Shown here piece after piece: positions 1-10,317 of a stretch of 64,000 nucleotides of DNA. Every line of letters starts with the position of its first letter. Position 1 is the stretch's first letter. Under the pieces are notes generated by a model, which saw only the letters and a program-made list of their open reading frames with translations, ran no database searches and was not told the DNA's origin. Both the position numbers and the translations under genes were made by a program. The stretch lies in contig BCHU01000001.1 of NCBI GenBank assembly GCA_001599715.1, positions 2,341,634 to 2,405,633 of the forward strand, given 5' to 3'. The DNA is from Phaeotremella fagi. Its lineage: Eukaryota; Basidiomycota; Tremellomycetes; Tremellales; Phaeotremellaceae.

Positions 1-1012
1 AAAGAACTTCAATTCGTCAAGCTGGAATCCGGCGTAGGTTTTTCTCCACTCCAGTTCTGTCATTGACTTATTAACTATATGATCTAGGAATAAAACACTT
101 CATCTCAGTTTGGATCTCAAGCTTTCATCTGGTGTAACTAAAAGCAAAGAAATCATCCATCGGACAAGAATACAGTTCATCCCCTCGACCGGACTTTCAC
201 TGGAAACCATCACTCCTTCACAATACCGTTCAAAAAGTTTAATCTACGTCCTACCTTTCCATTCAAGCTCACCATCCGATCTAATAGTCTCTGCATCCAG
301 ACCAGGTGTTAAATCGTATTTCACTCCTCTCGACTCATCTTCTGAATTAACAACCGCTTTTAAAGGATTGAGTTGGATAGAATATCCCGTCATTCACGTT
401 TTCACGGTTGTTGAATGGGAGGAAATGATGAAGCTTGGTACCGTGTTTCTGAGACCAGCTAGAGACGTTCCTACCCCTGGCATCAGTGTCACTCCCAACC
501 CAAGGAAAAGAGATAACGGTTGGTCATCCCGATCTGGAACTGGTGCTCCTCCTGCTGCTGTCCAGTCGCTGCAGGCTAAGAAGGTCAAATTGAACCCTGA
601 AGCTGTTACTGGTCTTTTGGGTGGTTATGGTTCCGATTCTGGATCTGAGGATGGGGAGGAGGGAAAAGAGGAGGTTGGGGATGAAGTGGTTTTAGACAAG
701 GATGAAGAGAATGGAAATGAAATCGTGATTGAAGATGGTGAACTCGAGGAGGACGCTGAGGGATTAGAAGAAGATAATCTTGATGCTGATGGTGACGATA
801 ATGAGAATCTTGATAAAGACGATGAAGGAGAAGAGGACGACGAGGACGATGAAGATTACAAAATCACCGAAAAAGATATTCAGGAGGTGATAAGTAAATT
901 GGGTGGGAGAATTCAACCTGAAATTCTTTTACGGGCTTTGGAAGCTGATTTTGGTGGGGGTCGGGGTTTGGGTGAGGTGGAACAACAGGAGGGTGAAGGG
1001 GAAGAGGAGTAG
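1..1012 (+). CDS. Acidic-tailed protein, possibly Bcd1-like (5' end missing)
   Basis: The gene enters from outside the window. One model has an exon ending near base 33 (donor gtaggt) and the main exon at 109-1012 after an acceptor ctcag; no ATG starts the open frame, so this is a 3' portion. The visible 300 residues have a globular first part, including a stretch reading IEYPVIHVF followed by W-E. They end in a long Asp/Glu-rich tail and a final helix-like segment (KDIQEVISKLGG). The EYP-hydrophobic stretch resembles the C-terminal part of box C/D snoRNA assembly factor Bcd1, which would be nucleolar, but the HIT zinc finger expected upstream lies outside the window. The function is therefore a weak inference; the coding call is firm. 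It is convergent with the next gene, with 100 bases between stop codons. Confidence 0.6.
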
Positions 1013-1112
1013 ATATACCTTGCATTACTTATATCATTGAGCTAGTTCTCGTAATTTCATTCTGTATCTATACAACGATGTTACATTTAGATTAATGCGG
1101 ATTTCCAACAGT

Positions 1113-2120
1113 CTAATCATTGGCGCTATCACCACTATCGGTTACCTTTTCGATTTCCCTCTTCGTCCCCATCTTCCTCTCCCCCGCCCTCCTCTCCAAA
1201 TACCTAACCCTTCTCAAACGAGCCCTCTCAATCCTCTCCAACAACCCTTGATCAAATTTCGAATTCGACCTCAAATGATCCCTTTCCATATACATCCTCA
1301 AATCTTTCAAATGTAAATTAGCTTCGTAATCTACAAACCAACATATCAAATCAGTATATTTCCCAAAGAAAAGCTAAGACATAACCCACCCCAACCACCT
1401 ATCCAATCCTTGTTTCCCTTGTCATCTAAACCCCTCCAGAATCCAACTTCAGCTTGCATCTCCTCAATCCCCATTTGCAGTTGGAGTAAGTTCTCACGCC
1501 GTCTTTCCCTCGCCCGTAGTCTTTTATGGATCATCATTGAGACGTTTAGGGGTTGGGGTTTGAGTCGGGGTAGAGGGTTGTTGAATAGTGTTGGTCGGTG
1601 ATGGGCTCCTGTTAGGTGGGGTTTGGATTTTGGGATTTGGGGAGGGGGTTTGGTTTGGTACGTTTGGAGAGTTTTGTTTAGGTTGAGCAGTTCTTGGGTT
1701 GAGGTTGATTGGAGCGAGTTGAGAAGCTTTTGATCGATTAGTTCGTTTACTTTGGTTGTGTTAAGCTTGACCCACCTCGTATTGTTTGATCAACCATTCT
1801 TTGGTATTTGGGATAGACGTCCATCCTTTCCTCCGTCTCCAAGTATTGATCACATATCGACGTATCCCAGATAGGGTACCTCCATCTACTGAATCATCTA
1901 CTCCACCCAAGTGATTACGAAGACGATAATGGATACCCGTGGATCTTATCAATGACCTGAAAAGGTTTAACGTCGGTAGCCTATGTTTATCATCTTTGAA
2001 AAACGGGATGTTGATTCCCTTTGAATTGGATTTTTGGACGATAGAGCTTTCAACGTTTATGGATGTTGGTCCTATACCTGGTATGAATGGCTTCAGAAAT
2101 GTTGGAAGCTTTCGTGACAT
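1113..2120 (-). CDS. LYR-motif protein, possibly Cup1-like
   Basis: Three exons (2120-1776, 1726-1390, 1330-1113; introns of 49 and 59 nt) join in frame to give 299 residues. The N-terminal region carries an LYR-like signature (LFRSLIR, about residue 50). It is followed by a basic helical segment with W-R-R-R-K-G-W and later a proline-rich stretch ending in MIHKRLRARERRR. LYR proteins are small helical mitochondrial factors that bind acyl carrier protein; fungal Cup1-like members have an extended C-terminus, as here. The start at 2120 (MSRKLPTFLKPF) was preferred over an upstream in-frame ATG at 2213 because it gives a short basic leader. The C-terminus is Lys/Arg-rich. Mitochondrial location is inferred from the family only. 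Confidence 0.6.
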
Positions 2121-3299
2121 GACATGATTGCTGGGCGATGGATGGAAAAGTGTAAAGTCAGTTGAACGAAACAAGATCTTCTTAAATCTATTGCTGCCGT
2201 TCTTACGTTGCACGGAAACTGATTCATATGATACAGCACAGCGTCAAAATACAAACAATCATATGGACTCAGATAAAAAATGTTAATCCGTTGGTTTGTC
2301 CCAAAACTTCAAAGGTGATATCACCATTAAGTAGGAATATGAAATAACGGTTACGACCAAACAACAAGTCCAACAAACAAATCAAATCAAAAAAACCTTC
2401 CCAGAAAACAATCAAAACAATTTCAAAGAAAGAGACACGTCGACCCTCAGATAAAGAGGGGAGCGAATGATTCCTATCCAAAGTATGATTCGTTAACAGT
2501 CATCACTTCGGTTTTTATCCCTAATGAACGGTTTGATTGATCGATTATGCTCTAGTCGAGACTGATTGATGGTGTTGATTTAGGGGAGCCGTTGTCCCGT
2601 CGACAGGAAATTTACGTCAATCAAAACCCTTCTCACCTTTTGAGTGGGGAGGGGGACGCTTCCGTTCAGTCGAGTATTGCTCGAGAGCCTTCTCTTTGAA
2701 AGAGAAAGATCGAACCGGGCCCATGAAGAAGAAGAAGAAGAAGAAGAAGAAGAAAGAGATGGAAATTTAACTTTTTGTATGAGGACATCGTCACGTGACC
2801 TCGCACCAATGTTTGGAAAGGCGTTCATCCCATTTGTGGGTTTTCGACCAATTTTTCAGCGTGCATTCACCTCAGAACGAACATCCATCTCATGGATTGA
2901 AGAGAGTCGTTCAGTGAAATAGTGGACACTTTGTTACAAGCAGTCTTCCAAATGGAGATACCTAGTAGACTCTAGTTCTTGTCCAGAACATTGATCGATC
3001 CTTTCAGAGTGGTTTCGCCACATCTGAGCATGATGGTCTTCTAGCCCCGTATTGAATATATCGAGATAAAATCAATCGAACCACACACCGCCTTCTGTCA
3101 TGAACGAATGAAACTAGAAGAGTACTAAATTACGAGTCATTGGCCTTCGTTTCCTTTCCTTTGTGAAAAAAAAAATCGAGTCGACAGTTGTCATGAAATA
3201 AATAAGTTTTCCCCTCGCCACTCTCTTCTTCTTCATTATCTTATTCTAACAAACAACTTTATTTCATTCATCAATCAAGATCAAGCTCAAGATACAAAC
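2121..3299. other. Intergenic region, no convincing gene
   Basis: About 1.2 kb between divergent genes. Short open frames exist on both strands but are low-complexity or antisense to a trinucleotide repeat, and none shows domain-like sequence. The final 100 bases before 3300 are CT/TC-rich, with a 5' leader (atcaatcaagatcaag) also present before the next paralogue at 4271. This marks the proximal promoter and leader of the tandem family. Confidence 0.6.
2725..2754 (+). repeat. (GAA)10 microsatellite
   Basis: Ten uninterrupted GAA units. They sit 570 bases before the first tandem-family gene, just after a perfect 8-base inverted repeat (TTCTCTTT g AAAGAGAA, 2690-2706). It encodes a poly-Glu run in one short open frame, which is the likely reason that frame is open. 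Confidence 0.9.
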
Positions 3300-3956
3300 A
3301 TGCCGGCATCCCTCTCAACCGTAATTCCCAAGGTTATAGATAGTATTCAAGACACTATTCGCCAAGGCTCAACCACTACACCCTCTGGTGCCTGGGTGGT
3401 CGATACAGACGGTATCAGACTCGGTAAGCGATTAGGATTCACCGAGCGTGAAAGCTATAGTGCTATCAGAGATAACTATCGACGTAATGTAGAATCGTTC
3501 AAAGGTATTCACGCAGGTCTCACGAGCCTTGGTGCTCAACAGGCCAATCAACACTCGCGTTTCAAAACCAAAGTCCAAAAAATATGATTCACATTCGACA
3601 ACGTCAATCAAGTGGATGATACTTTGCTCATGCAAGCCACACTCTCGACCCCGAGTTCAAAAGACTATCCTTTCCCCTACCCCATATTCACAGTAGTCAG
3701 TCGACTCAATTTCAAACAATCCAACATCACCAATTTCACCGATTTCTTGGTTGAATCTTTCAAAAGATTTCCGAATGAAGCTTTTGAAAGGGTTAAAGGT
3801 GACAAACTTCCCCTAGAGATCACAGAAAGATTGAGAGCTGCTTTGGAGGTCGATCCTGAGGAACTCGCAGAAGCTATCGCCAGTCACTCATGGTCCACCA
3901 TTCCACAAAGTCCAACTGTTGGTGAAGCTAGTGTCGAGGCTGAAGGTTCAGATTAG
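3300..3956 (+). pseudogene. Tandem-family protein copy 1, interrupted by in-frame TGA
   Basis: The reading frame runs from ATG 3300 to a TGA at 3585-3587 and then continues in the same frame to a TAG at 3954-3956. Both halves match copy 2 (4271-4982). The N-terminus shares IPK..DSIQ/DTIQ, a Ser-Thr-rich stretch and TTTPSG.WV. The C-terminus shares RLRAAL.(V/I)DPEELAEAIAS. Without the TGA the product would be about 218 residues. No good intron (consensus donor plus branch site) spans the stop, so this is probably a nonsense-inactivated copy or a two-part product; stop read-through cannot be excluded. Function is unknown: no signal peptide, membrane segment or known domain is seen. It shares its 5' leader with copy 2. 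Confidence 0.65.
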
Positions 3957-4000
3957 TCAAGTTTGGTTTTAAGGTGTAGTATAGTACAGAAGTGGCATTT

Positions 4001-4063
4001 GTAGTTGGAATGTATGATGCAAATCTCAGAGTGAACCGGAGTGCAATATCCTTTCATCAATTG
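4001..4063 (+). repeat. Downstream flank repeat, unit 1
   Basis: Starts gtagttggaat and contains gatgcaaatct, accggagtgcaat and ctttcatcaatt. The same words in the same order recur at 5047-5110 after copy 2. The 5' flanks also match: about 4101-4190 and 5255-5345 both carry ctttct/tttcct, agtaacag, ttctctttta and tatcccc. The duplicated unit therefore included the promoter and 3' region, not only the coding part. Confidence 0.75.
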
Positions 4064-4270
4064 CTCCACCTTTTCCTTTTACGTGAAAAATCAAATTACT
4101 TCTGGCCTTCAAACAGCATTTGTAAGGTCTCCCTATAATTTCCTAATTTCTCTCAGTAACAGGTTTCTCTTTTATTTTATCCCCCAATCGACATCAACTC
4201 CAAGTTGTCATAATTCATAATTAACAAATTCTTCCCATTCGTCAATCAAGATCAAGATATAAACATAACC

Positions 4271-4982
4271 ATGCCTTCATCGTCAATCCTCTCGAAGGTG
4301 ATTCCCAAGCTTAAAGATACTATTCAATACACTCTCAGTCATGGTTCAACCACTACACCTTCTGGTTCATGGGTCATCAACAAAGATGAGGAAAAGCTTT
4401 CGAGGCGTAACCATTCTATACTTCCACATTTCTCCAAAGCTGATAAGAAACAACAACACATCACTACCGAAATCGATAGTATCGCGGCCGCTCTCACCAG
4501 ATCCGGAGTTCAAGCTTCTAAATATACACCAAGCTACTACGTAGATCTAGAACATATCGTGTTCATGTTCCAACAGGAGGTTTCCACGTTTCACCCAGCC
4601 GTTCTACCGAGTGATTCTTTGCTCATGCATGCTTACGTTGGTTTTATGGGTTACGACAAGGATGGTCGATTGATTAATGATCGCTCCTTCAAAGTCACCA
4701 GTACACTCTCATTCAAAGATTCCCCACACACCGATTTCACCAAGTTCGGGTTGGGTTCAATCTTTCAAAACGTTCCCAGAGGAAGCTTTCAAACAAATCA
4801 CAGATCAATATCGCCGCAGGGATGCTGCAGATGTTGCAAAGGATGTTGAAGAAAGATTGAGAGCGGCTTTGGATATTGATCCTGAGGAGCTTGCTGAAGC
4901 TATCGCCAGTTACCCGTGGTCCAGCATCCGAGGGGGTTCAACTGTCGGTAAAGCTAGTCTTGAGACTGAAAGTACGGATTAG
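4271..4982 (+). pseudogene. Tandem-family protein copy 2, frameshifted
   Basis: ATG 4271 opens a frame resembling copy 1 and copy 3 until TDFTKF near 4745. The homologous C-terminus then continues in the +1 frame (SFKTFPEEAFKQ, then ERLRAALDIDPEELAEAIAS) to the TAG at 4980-4982. The unshifted frame runs into a Cys-rich nonsense tail ending at 4849. The shift falls in ttcgggttgggtt; one extra G in the GGG run would explain it. The alternatives are a sequencing error in a G run, a recent inactivating mutation, or a short cryptic intron, for which I see no good splice signals. The intact product would be about 236 residues. Function unknown; it is the closest relative of copy 1. Confidence 0.65.
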
Positions 4983-5046
4983 TTAGATTCGAGTTTAGGT
5001 ATAGTCATTGACAGAAGGAACGAAGTCAGACTTGAGAATTGTAATT

Positions 5047-5110
5047 GTAGTTGGAATTTTGTGATGCAAATCTGCGAGGAACCGGAGTGCAATACCCTTT
5101 CATCAATTAC
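5047..5110 (+). repeat. Downstream flank repeat, unit 2
   Basis: Second copy of the 3' flank described at 4001-4063, diverged by scattered substitutions and small indels. It confirms that copies 1 and 2 arose by segmental tandem duplication. Confidence 0.75.
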
Positions 5111-5374
5111 TGTATACCGCCTGATTGAAATAGCAGTCTTGAGTGACTCTTCGTCTTTCACACTATAGAATGAGTTATGTCGTCGTTGATCACACTTTTA
5201 CTTAGAAGTTATCTCCGCCGTCTCTTCCTTTCATGTGAGATATCGAATATCTTCTTCCTCCCTTCGAACAATAGCTCAAAGGGCCTTCTTATACTTTCCT
5301 GATTTCTCTTAGTAACAGTATTCTCTTTTACTATATCCCCAATCAACAACAATTCGAATTGATTACAAGTATCA

Positions 5375-6007
5375 ATGGCGCCATCTTCGAAAGAATCTCA
5401 GACAACCGATACCACCCCACAATCCTGGGAGATCAGCGAGAAAATAGGTGATCTCTTATCTGCTAGAGGTTTCGTTCTACCCCAATATCTTGATTTATCC
5501 GGGTACAACATCAACGCAGCTCTCTCTATGAGTACTATCAAGAACGTAGCTTCGAAAGGTATGACGGAGGATGAGAGTCGAAGAGCCATCCTATCGTTTT
5601 CAGTCACCGGTATAGAACGCGAGTGCCCATGGGTCCATATGACCGCTATCCTCGGTACTCGTAATGTCCACCAACCAATCTTGGCACATATGGATACTCG
5701 TTTTGATCGGGCTAATGTTTCAAAAACAGAGTTCAACGATCTACTGCTCTCCGTGATTCTTTCTTTCCCCGATAATGCTAAACACCCGAATTATCCAGGA
5801 AGAGAGGCACCAGAAACTGCTCCGAGACTCAGGAAACTACTTGAGATCAACCCGGAGGAGCTTTCTTTGGCGGTTACTGAGTTATTGTGGGATGGGGATT
5901 GTGATATCATCACCCAAGAGGAAGGTTTGGATGGTCTTGGACAGGATGGAAGAGTCGTTAAAGGTGATTGGGACTTGGTAGAGGAGGAATACCATCCGAC
6001 CGAATGA
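5375..6007 (+). CDS. Tandem-family protein copy 3 (unknown function)
   Basis: Intact single-exon frame of 210 residues starting at ATG 5375. It keeps the family layout: a polar N-terminus, a central segment with (F)SVTG/MTAILGT hydrophobic strands, then RLRKLLEINPEELSLAVTELLW. This corresponds to RLRAAL-DPEEL-AEAIAS-W of copies 1 and 2. The tail is acidic (DLVEEEYHPTE). No signal peptide, transmembrane segment or known catalytic motif is visible. It has diverged much further from copies 1 and 2 than they have from each other. The upstream flank (5255-5345) is duplicated from the copy 2 promoter. Function unknown; a lineage-specific family is inferred. Confidence 0.75.
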   Translation: MAPSSKESQTTDTTPQSWEISEKIGDLLSARGFVLPQYLDLSGYNINAALSMSTIKNVASKGMTEDESRRAILSFSVTGIERECPWVHMTAILGTRNVHQPILAHMDTRFDRANVSKTEFNDLLLSVILSFPDNAKHPNYPGREAPETAPRLRKLLEINPEELSLAVTELLWDGDCDIITQEEGLDGLGQDGRVVKGDWDLVEEEYHPTE

Positions 6008-6220
6008 GCTTGCACTCTGTAGTAGTGAATGTAGCGCGTACAGAATATGAAATGAGAACGTCAAACTTAAATATTGGACATATCCCAGACTGGGATGTTG
6101 CGCTCTTATGAGATTTTACCTCAGGTCTGTAAAGTACTGCAACATTCATACATTACTGTTCGTACCGTACGTACTGCATGTGGCACACTAAAAAGGTGAA
6201 AATTCATTTGCAAAGTAAAG

Positions 6221-6250
6221 CCTTCCAAGCTCCTTTGTGAGCTTGGGAGG
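6221..6250 (+). repeat. Inverted repeat / hairpin before copy 4
   Basis: CCTTCCAAGCTC and GAGCTTGGGAGG form 12-base arms with one mismatch around a 6-base loop (ctttgt). It lies 82 bases before the ATG of copy 4 and could be a 3' hairpin of copy 3 or a promoter/leader element of copy 4. Confidence 0.7.
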
Positions 6251-6331
6251 TCTACTGTATGTACCATTATCATCTGATTAGTTCCTCCTTGTCCCTCTCC
6301 TATTTCTACTGTATCGTCAACCATCTACATC

Positions 6332-6937
6332 ATGCCAGGCGTCGTGAATGGAACAAGTAGTCAAAGCTCAAGTATAGAGACCATCACCATCCCACCCACC
6401 CCAACGCCACATTGGCGTTTCTCAATTCATCGCTCAGAACTAGCTACACGTATTGATTCGCCGATTGCGGAGCTCAGATACGAGGGCGAAAATCTTGAAA
6501 GTCTTGGTTCTCTCAACGCTACATTCGCCACTACGAATAACACACTCCAATCTCAAGATACAGACCAAGTGATTTTCACATTCTGGGCAGTCCCCTGTGA
6601 AGAACTGCTCACCAAAATCCACTTTAATACTGCCATCTCAAACGGTACTCAGCTTGTGAAAGTATTCGACGAATTCTCAGTTCCTACCAGAATATCTTTA
6701 CAAGATTTTTCTCAGATTATTGGTACCCAGATCGCCAACTATCATAATGGTATCGAAAATAACGCAATCAGCCAAAAACTATATGGCATATTGTCAATAG
6801 ACCCGGAAACTCTTAAAACTAAAATGGCAGAACATTTGAGTATTTTACTCCATATACCTCCTCGTGAGAATCCTCTCGATGATCTCGATCTGGATGCAAG
6901 GAGTGGGAGAAGAGGAAGAAGAGGAAGAAGAGAGTAA
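6332..6937 (+). CDS. Tandem-family protein copy 4 (unknown function)
   Basis: Intact single-exon frame of 201 residues. It is the most diverged family member: the C-terminal signature survives as KLYGILSIDPETLKTKMAEHL, and the tail ends in a basic GRRGRRGRRE repeat instead of an acidic stretch. The N-terminus is Ser/Thr/Pro-rich. No known domain. Its basic C-terminus could bind nucleic acid or act as a nuclear signal, but that is speculation. Four members in 3.6 kb on one strand point to repeated local duplication followed by divergence and decay. Confidence 0.7.
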   Translation: MPGVVNGTSSQSSSIETITIPPTPTPHWRFSIHRSELATRIDSPIAELRYEGENLESLGSLNATFATTNNTLQSQDTDQVIFTFWAVPCEELLTKIHFNTAISNGTQLVKVFDEFSVPTRISLQDFSQIIGTQIANYHNGIENNAISQKLYGILSIDPETLKTKMAEHLSILLHIPPRENPLDDLDLDARSGRRGRRGRRE

Positions 6938-7705
6938 TGGATTCGTCTGAAAAATATGTAGCAGGTTGTTGCTGGTTCATAGTTGTACACAGTGAAAATC
7001 TAAACACTTATTGTTATGAAGAGGCATGGAAAGTTGTTGGCTAATACAAAAGCACCCAGTCAAATCATTTTGCCTTTCATTTCTTTTGTCAAATATCTCA
7101 CAACCCTGACATACCACTGTTTTTCCTAGTGTACAAGTGTAAAACTACTCTTTATCGGACGATACAGCGAGTCTTCGAACAGAAGTAACTGGACTCAGAC
7201 CGAATACCGTCTGGGAATTCTTGCAGAAGTGGCGGATGGTGTTCATTCGTTCAATAAAAGAATTGCTCCTTGTTATCCTTTCATCGGTTGATGACGCAAT
7301 CGCTTGCTACTGTCGAAGGATGGGAGGATGGTGGTCCTTGGTACTAAAGGAAGGATTTTGGCGATGTTTGGGTTAGATAGAGACTAGATTGATGGAGAAG
7401 TACTAGAACATATTTGCGAAGATGGTCTGAGTGAGTGGCGGACTCGAGAGGGAAGTGATTTGATCGATTCGGCGGATTCACCACCAGAGAATGAAGTATC
7501 AGAATGGTTACTAAGGAAAGGTGCCATTGAGAGATGCACAAAACCCCCGAAAGGATACTGTATTGTTCGATCATACGAGTCATCGACCACTGGGGTCTTT
7601 ACCTTGTGACTTCCTTTGTTCTCAAAATACCATTCATGACAACTAAGCAATTAATCGTCCCCTAAACCAAACTATCACTTTCGCAACCAAAAAACAAAAA
7701 ACAAT
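6938..7705. other. Intergenic region, nothing recognised
   Basis: A minus-strand open frame (7384-7650, 88 residues) and an overlapping one are present but show no domain, no family signature of the neighbouring array, and no intron-aware extension. The last 70 bases before 7706 are A-rich, as expected for a 5' leader. Confidence 0.5.
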
Positions 7706-8203
7706 ATGGCATTTCAACTCCATCCCCACTTCTCAACATTCCCCGGAGCCTCTTTCGTCCCTAACGGCAACTTCAATGGTCCCCATTTATCAATGTTATC
7801 AGGAGGCAACTCTGGTGGATACTGGGCTAACGTCCCGTTAGACCATGGTTGCTTACATGGTGAATATCCAGTTTGGGATTTACCGCCCGCTGTCAAGGCT
7901 ATGGTTGAAGGTCGTGGGACTGGGGTTTATGGGCTGACTGGAGGTGGTATGAGTTTTAATTATGGTTGGCCAAAGTATGGTCCTGTATGTTCATCTCGCT
8001 TTTTGGGAGACTCGGACTGATGAGATGATTTTTTTGTAGATGCCGCTCAAACCTGAACTTGGTGGATTTGGTATGTTGATCCTTTTGATGATCCTTTTCG
8101 TTCGAGTTGGGATTGATTTAATTTCTGCTTTACTTTCACAGTTGGTAAACTCAACCCGTACGGTCGATCATTCCCATACGGTTTCTACAAAACACTCAAC
8201 TAA
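7706..8203 (+). CDS. Small Gly/Pro/Tyr-rich protein
   Basis: Three exons (7706-7984, 8040-8070, 8142-8203) with clean gtatgt donors and tag/cag acceptors give a 123-residue protein. The middle exon is only 31 nt. The product is rich in Gly, Pro, Tyr and Phe (GGYWANVPLDHGC, YGLTGGGMSFNYGWPKYGP, NPYGRSFPYGFYKTLN) with no signal peptide or membrane segment and only one Cys. I do not recognise it. The splice pattern, the in-frame junctions and consistent composition across exons support a real gene. Confidence 0.6.
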
Positions 8204-8303
8204 ATCATCTAACGGTTTCGGATATCAACAGAGGAAGTGGTATCAGAATAAACGGGGATACTGTAAAATTACAAATGTACGAATACAGCAAACAATTCTT
8301 CAC

Positions 8304-10317
8304 CTAATGAGCTCTTGCTTTCAATTTGACTCTCATACCACCCTTGGGATTCATGACCCCTAAACCGATTCTTTGATTGTCGTGCTTGAGTGTGTCTGAT
8401 CCAGGTACTAATGAGAAATCGAAGAGATGGATGAACGTTGTCAAGAAAGTTAGGATCTCTGCTGAAGCGAAATGACGACCTAGGTTGGGTTAGTCCAAAT
8501 CCTTGAACAACGTGACAGGAGGTTTACCTTCACACTATTCGTCGTCAAGGTGAAATATCGTCATATGTCAGTGAAAGCTGAATTATGATGGATTCACTAC
8601 TGACCATCGAAACACCACCTCCAAAGGGCATCATTGAACCTCTAACCTTCTTCTCTTTCAAAAATCTCGTATGATCCCAAACATCAGCATCATTCCCCCA
8701 ATCACCACTCCCATGAACCTGATTATGTCGAGTGACGCAAACGACCTGATCACCTTTCTGTAAACTATATCCACTACCTTTATCAAACCCATTGAGCAGA
8801 CTCGAAGGAATGATCGTATCTTCAGTGACTAGTCGCAATGAATAACTCGAGGTGTGGAGACGTAGCGTTTCTTGGAATGTGCTGTTCAAAAGTGGAAGAT
8901 TTGTGGGGAACGTTGATGGACTGTTGTGCAGGAAACTCGAGAGTGTTTGGGTTGGATTCGCTTGGATCGCTGCGTGAATCTCTTTTTGACATTCTGATAG
9001 GAGTTCTGGACGTCTGACGAGTTCTACGATAGTCCACACGGCGGCTAAAAGACATCAGCACTGAGCTTTGTTTTTTTCTTAAGGAAGCAGAGTCTCACCT
9101 AACGGAGCACTGAATCAAGACATCATCAGCCAAAAACACTCGAAGCTAAATACCAACTCACTTGGCTTCCAAAGCCCAAAGCTCAGCCAAAAACACCGCC
9201 GCCCAATTTCTAGAACCCCAGCCCTCACTCTCCGAAACGTCCAGCATAGCAACCAAAGCCGGAGCCATCAACCCTCGTTCAGCACTCCCAACGGTCGTCC
9301 ACCATTCTTCAATCTCTTTGAGAATGATTTCACGAGCTTTCACCGCTGGTGAGCGTAGGATTGTAGGGATGGTTGTTAGATTGAGAACTGGGAAGAATTT
9401 GTCGAATGCCAAGAAGGGTTTTAGGGTTTTGGAAGAGGGGAAGGATGGGGAGAACCAGGCTTTGGAGGAGGCGTTGTACTGATAGAGTTAGTTTGGTTCT
9501 ATAGGAGAAAAGATGGGATGGACTCACGATGATCTCAAATACATCTTGAACTAGATCGATCTCCCTAACACCATTCCCTATATCTTCACATAAATTCCCT
9601 AACTCAAGTTCAAGTTGATCAACATATCTCCCAACCGAGACGTCGATCGCACCAGGCTGCATTCCCCTTTTATGATTATCAAACAATTTGTCATCCATAA
9701 CCGTTGAAAAAGCTTCTTCTCGATCCTGCATCGACCAATTCAGAAATGGATATCGAGGTTGGTGTGCATGAGTTGACTTACCATTCCGAAAATGACATTT
9801 TGGAATTGTTTACGGAAATAGAAGAAATCACTGGTAGTTGTTTAGTGCTATCGATGATGGATGTTGGCGATTGGGACTTACTATGTTTTTGAACTTTTAT
9901 AGATATGAGAAATGAGCTACAAGTGATCATGATCAGTTACTTGTAGCTGTAATATTGAGAATTTTGAGATAAGAAAGGGTAACAACGTACACTTGGAGTA
10001 ACCACGAAAGTCCTAATTTCACCTACAGCCAATAATCGAAAAGCAGGACCGTATTTCCTTCTAAAGGTATTTAAAATCAGAGACAGTCAAACTCATAATA
10101 GGAAAGTGACCTACTCGACTCCAACCCAGAATCCATCTCCTCCAGCCATGTCCAACGCGTTACCCACGAATGGGAGTGTTGAAAGTACCAATGGTGGTTT
10201 TGGGAGCCCTTTGTATGTTTCATCCGGTTTTAGGAGTTGATATATTCTATTTAGGATTAGGAGGGTGGTGAGAATCAGTGGGAGGAGGAGGTAGATTGGT
10301 ATGTATGGTATCGACAT
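8304..10317 (-). CDS. Cytochrome P450 monooxygenase, ten exons
   Basis: Exons 10317-10115, 10060-9991, 9916-9882, 9830-9782, 9725-9528, 9478-9162, 9109-9099, 9044-8605, 8534-8528 and 8479-8304 join in frame to 501 residues, a normal P450 length. An N-terminal membrane anchor (YLLLPLILTTLLIL) is followed by a basic/proline hinge. The I-helix region reads ELWALEANAPLAAVWTIVE, formed across an 11-nt exon. The ExxR motif is ETLR. The heme loop reads FGGGVSMCEGRHFAS, and its cysteine codon lies in a 7-nt exon. The lack of the usual AGxDT threonine in the I-helix and the N-x-P-x-A pattern resemble the CYP7/CYP8-type fungal groups, whose substrates are often sterols or oxygenated lipids. The substrate is not predictable. 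It should be ER-bound and needs a separate reductase. Confidence 0.88.
9915..9948 (-). repeat. Perfect inverted repeat in a P450 intron
   Basis: AGCTACAAGT and ACTTGTAGCT are perfect 10-base arms around a 14-base loop that itself contains GATCATGATC. The repeat spans the 3' end of the intron at 9917-9990. Each arm carries a potential acceptor AG. The one used in the model (…cttgtag) gives the correct P450 frame. The other (…attacag) would insert 30 nt ending in a stop codon. Confidence 0.8.

Noticed and set aside
2644..2922. 92-residue plus-strand ORF with poly-Glu and its antisense poly-Ser ORF
   Set aside because: The frame is kept open by the (GAA)10 repeat; no domain, no splice continuation.
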